Assembly (NCBI GenBank): GCA_964036275.1
Contig: OZ038433.1
Span: forward strand, 4,152,013-4,216,012
From: Litoditis marina
Lineage: Eukaryota > Nematoda > Chromadorea > Rhabditida > Rhabditidae
DNA length: 64,000 nucleotides
Direction: 5' to 3'
Below the pieces are notes generated by a model. That model saw nothing but the letters and a program-made list of their open reading frames with translations. It was not told where the DNA came from and did no database searches. Below, piece after piece: positions 60,081 to 64,000 of this stretch. Position numbers and translations under genes: made by a program. The number at the start of each line of letters is the position of its first letter. The first letter of the stretch is position 1.

Positions 60081-62666
60081 AGCAGCTGGTGGTTATCGTT
60101 GGTTGATCATCTACTACGAGGCGGGAATCTTCCTCGGCGGGAGGGGTTGCGTCCGGGTCTTCGCGGTTGGTTCCTGAACAAAACAATGAGTTAGGAATGG
60201 TAACATTTTTAGAGTTTTCTAGTTCGAAGCCATATCGACTGGTTTCCAATGCAACATTCACAACCCTAACAGAGGCATATTGTAGTTTTTCAATAAAGAA
60301 GATGGATGTAATTTTAATTCAAAACACAGTATTCCTCTGCTGGGAGCCGAACCAGGGAGGTGTGCCTCGTGAGGCGCGGCCGCTATCCATTGCACCACCC
60401 GTGTTGTACTCACCTATGCTGATATTGGGTACAGAGGACTGTCTCTCCTCCATGTCCATCCGTTCCTCCTTGATGAACCGGGGGGTATGAGGGGAGGAGG
60501 GGTCCGAGGCTGCGGCCGCGGCAGACAGAAGACACAACGGGTTCTGACCCTCACTCGAAGCTGCTGAAACATTCAAACAATAACAATGAGTACTGATATT
60601 TAGACACCAAATACACAGAAAAAGACACTGCATATATCCCACACACTTGTAGCACAAGAGAAATATCCACCAACATAACCTTGATAGATATTACAATTGA
60701 AGCATCATTATTATGATTAGAGACACATTCCAATCATTTGCGCGTCTTCTTGTAATTAAGAACCTACAAGGCTTCTGATATTGGAAAATGTTGTTGAAGA
60801 ATTCAGAATTTCAGAGTCATTCCGGTTCTCATATATAACAGGTGCAACTAACCTAGAAAAGAGAGAACTCCCTCCAAGCCAGAATTGAGAGACAACCCAT
60901 CCGACGAGAGTTGACCATCTGATCTTTGATCTATCATGGACAATGTAGTTTGGTCTATCAGGCGCTGCGCCAACATCTGAAAAGCCCAAGTTCAGAATAA
61001 AAAAATATATCAAAATAGTTCTGCGAAGTGAAGCCCGTTATAGGATATCCGCAGTATGGGACTATTCATCAAGAAAGAACTGGTGTTTCGATTGGAACCT
61101 GTCAAATTTCATGATTTGCCATCAAAATATGTCGATTAGGAGTTTCACGAAAAAGAGTTTCACGGTTATTTCTGGCGAAGAAGCCTAGTTTACTGATTAC
61201 TGTAGCGAACCTCATCTGGCAACGGCGTGTTGGGCTGGCTGCGCGTGGCGGCACTGCGTTGCGGTCGTCTGCGGTAGAATTCGCTATCGTCCACCGTCCA
61301 TACAGCCCCCTTCACATTCTGTTCCACTCGTTGGAAACACTTGTGCAGCGACAGGTTGTGGCGCACCGCGTTCTGCAAATCACAGATGAATAGGGGCACA
61401 CGCATCACGACAACTGTTAGAAATGTGGCTGGAAGAGGCGAGATTGGTCCAAACTATAAACTAAAAGTTCCCGGTAAAACGTGTAAGATGTTGATAAGAA
61501 CAAATTATCGAAGTCGAGAGGTGATATGGACAGAAAACAATTGTCGAACTCTGTCTGATGTACTGTAATACAGTAACTCATCGATCGAGTACTGTCTCCC
61601 AGAACGCAACAGCAGTCCAATCAATCATTTTCCAACGCATTTCATTTCTGTGTGTCATGAAAGAGTACAAATAGTAGGAACCAATTTGTGTTCTTCCAAG
61701 GTGTTATCTTGTACTGCCAATAAACGATTAGTGTCACTGATGTGAACGGACAACATTGAACAGTTTCTTTTTCTTATCAAATAAACAGAGATAAGACCAT
61801 GTGACACGTCAATACAAACAATAACGCAGCCGCACAGAATAAAATAGAACCACCGTAATCATGAAATGCTACTAATGGAAAATGATTGTTGTGTACAAAC
61901 TTCGCCTTTAGGTGTAGTTTAAGAGAGCGATAACGAGGGAGAAGAAAAAAAGATGATGAGAGGGAGAGAGAGAATGAGACTTTACGAACCTTCCAAGTGG
62001 CAGCATTCCTTCTGAAGTAGGCAAACGTCTCAGTGAACCACGTGTATATTTCATTCAAAGTCAGTTGACAATCATTTGACTCCATGATGGCCTAGAAATC
62101 GATAGGATGGTCAATTCATTTTGCTTGAAGTATACCCATTCGGAAGTCTATTCTATGGAGCAAACGGTTTGGTTGTAGAGAACAAGCTTGATCATAAAAC
62201 AGTCCATGCAAGCAACCGAACAAGATTTCCAGAAAAGGTTCTAGAACAAACTTTGAATGATACATTTCCATCAACATAGTAAACATGTCGAAATCAATAA
62301 TAAAACAAAGCTAGCTTGAATCACAAACAACGTACCTGTCTAATAAGGGAGGCATATGTATAGGGTGGACGCACATCGTTTGTTCGATAAAAATCCCTGA
62401 AAAACGTGGATGATAGCCGGAAGAAAAGAGAATGGAATGAGGAAGAAGTCGTTGAACCACAAGGAGATTATCAAATACATTGAGAATAAATAAAGTGAGG
62501 AAACGTACCTATTTCTGGAAATATCGGCGGAAATGGGAAGAACTGTCTTGTCGGTAATGCGACTGCGACGGGCCGGAAACGGTTTGTCCGGGTTGGGGGA
62601 AGCGTGCGCAGACGGCAGAGAGGCAGAAGAACTCTCACCCACCATCAGGGGGGCCGAGGGCGTCAT
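60078..62666 (-). CDS. FOXP: FOXP-family forkhead transcription factor, 3' part (partial)
   Basis: Exons 62666-62509, 62396-62336, 62091-61990, 61372-61211, 60976-60853, 60563-60414 and 60173-60078 join in phase 2, 0, 0, 0, 1, 1. The forkhead domain reads [91 protein letters not shown] and the [10 protein letters not shown] wing are FOXP-specific; the hinge Ala that allows domain swapping and the DNA-contacting RHNLS are kept. One extra Gln lies between RVE and NVKG compared with human FOXP2 (RVENVKG). The C-terminus has [10 protein letters not shown], like the acidic IHVKEEP region of vertebrate FOXPs, and ends TITTSC. The zinc finger and leucine zipper expected upstream were not found, so the gene continues past the window edge or in exons I missed. 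Confidence 0.93.
60340..60402 (-). repeat. tRNA-Arg-like sequence inside the last FOXP intron
   Basis: On the minus strand ggtggtgcaatggatagcg resembles an Arg-tRNA D-arm/A-box, followed by cctcacgagg in the anticodon position and a B-box ggttcggctcc. It begins about 10 bp after the splice donor of exon 60563-60414 in a 240-bp intron. Stem pairing is imperfect. Confidence 0.5.
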
Positions 62667-64000
62667 CTGCAATCAATCGATAGATCAAGGACTCTGGTCT
62701 ACCATTCCCATTGGCATACCACCTCTGTTGGAAGGGAGAAAGATAGATACTGGTCGATTATGAGGAAGTTTGAAGATGTACATAGTTCGATTGGATGAGC
62801 TAGCTGTAGGTCTGAACCAAATGACACGAGCTGGTAGTTGGCACTAATTCAAATGGCACAGACATACATAATAGCCAATGATTACAAACAAAACATACAT
62901 CCTAGGCTCCTATCACTGTTTTGTTTTGAACTACAATTTATGATCTCAACTACAACTCATAATAGTTTCCGCAAACTACAAAACGAAACGATAGTTCACA
63001 TCTCTCTCTGCAATCTCTCTGATTCATTGTCATATCCCTCTCAATATTTCCGTCTAGCTTTCCATCTCGTATTATCTCCACCGATCTGTCTATTATTCTT
63101 ATTCCCCTTTCTCTTTCGCTTGACCTCTTTTCGTCCAACGACATTCCAATAAACACACCAACAACTCATCCACATGACGAAATGCAAAAACAATTGTCCA
63201 TGTGATCTGAACATAGCGAGACACAGAAACGCTACCAACCCACACCTTGTTTACAACCCATTTTCATTCGATGACGACGCCCAATCAGGATATTGAAAGC
63301 ACAACCCAAATAAGTGTTAGCGAACAAGTCCGACAGTATGCAGTTTCTGATAAAGATTATAAGCGGTTCAAAGTTCTTTGCCGCGATCGCACCAAGTCTT
63401 CCCGAAAAGGCCCTATTTGGTCGACCTTGACAAACCAAAATGATGTAATCGAAGGCGTCAATCAACACAAAGTTGCACTAAACAAACGTATCCTTCCGTA
63501 TCGTGAAATGAAGGTGGGCGTCGAAAAAAAAACACTAAAATCCATGATATATAAAACACTAAACTCCATAATACTCATAAGTGACAGTGAAAGTCAATAA
63601 TTTCCCATGTTAAGAAATCATGTTTCTGACAATACTCGGAAACCAAATGGTTGCTCAGTAAGACAAAATGTCCCTTTAGTCTTCCTTGCCTATTTTGCAA
63701 ACTGAACTATTCATACCCCGTATATGTTGTCCCCTATCATTTCCTTCTCCATATTTTAGTGCAACAATACGCGTCTAAGCACAGTACCTCGGCTGCCTCT
63801 AACCTCTCTTCCCATCACACACTATCTCGCCATCGCTCTAGTCAGCCATGTATGTTTACACAACTTCATCACATGAAATGCGTCCAACTCACGAGATCGC
63901 ACTTTATTAAACAATACAACGAAACACGACGGGAAGTTGACAAATTGTGTCTACGGTATTTACCGTTCGGTACTGAACAAAAAATTATTGAACAGCAATC
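62667..64000. other. Upstream of the FOXP exons; intronic or 5' sequence
   Basis: Probably FOXP intron. I searched the minus strand for the family's C2H2 zinc finger and leucine zipper and did not find them. A plus-strand open frame at 63271-63600 is described separately. The rest is AT-rich without visible structure. Confidence 0.4.
63271..63600 (+). other. Possible single-exon 109-codon gene antisense to FOXP
   Basis: An ATG-to-TAA frame starting MTTPNQDIESTTQISVSEQV, then DYKRFKVLCRDRTKSSRKGP, then IEGVNQHKVALNKRILPYRE. Composition is charged and protein-like with no low complexity. No family recognised, no splice sites needed. It could be a retroposed fragment or chance. Confidence 0.25.

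Overview
This is an animal nuclear genome fragment with a compact, intron-rich layout: about ten spliced genes in 64 kb, GT-AG introns mostly 0.1-0.8 kb (longest about 3.3 kb), AT-leaning non-coding DNA, and many small fold-back repeats, tRNA-like sequences and simple repeats. It carries a FOXP-type forkhead gene and a CTTNBP2-family gene, so it is metazoan. Divergence from vertebrates and the gene density suggest an invertebrate, possibly an early-branching one. I cannot name the species.

Layout, left to right. 1-2.0 kb: repeats, including two tandem TTAA-bounded hairpins and an element with inverted arrays of a 14-base motif. About 2.05-7.9 kb (+): an unrecognised 14-exon Arg/Ser-rich gene. 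9.1-11.1 kb (-): LLPH-like nucleolar protein. 12.5-24.8 kb (+): exportin-T (XPOT), with a small secreted Cys-rich gene nested antisense in its 3-kb intron (16.9-18.7 kb). 25.6-26.9 kb (-): a small unknown coiled, basic protein. 27.65-34.2 kb (-): CNOT4. 35.1-37.9 kb (+): ZC3HC1/NIPA-like. 38.6-45.3 kb (-): CTTNBP2/CTTNBP2NL-like. 45.9-47.1 kb: GC-rich hairpins, a 25-bp satellite and an orphan ORF. 47.7-58.4 kb (-): RAB28 with a long Pro/Ala-repeat tail. 60.1-62.7 kb (-): the forkhead and 3' half of a FOXP gene whose 5' part is not found in the window.

LLPH/XPOT and CNOT4/ZC3HC1 are head-to-head pairs and may share promoters. Gene content recalls ancient linkage: in human, FOXP2, CTTNBP2, ZC3HC1 and CNOT4 all lie on 7q31-q33, and XPOT and LLPH lie close together on 12q14.

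Exon models were built by hand from reading frame, splice consensus, intron phase continuity and remembered family motifs; no alignment was run. No transposase or reverse transcriptase gene was seen; mobile DNA here is non-autonomous. The most notable items are the nested secreted gene, the extended RAB28 tail, the in-frame 60-bp duplication across an XPOT splice donor, and the families of palindromic elements.
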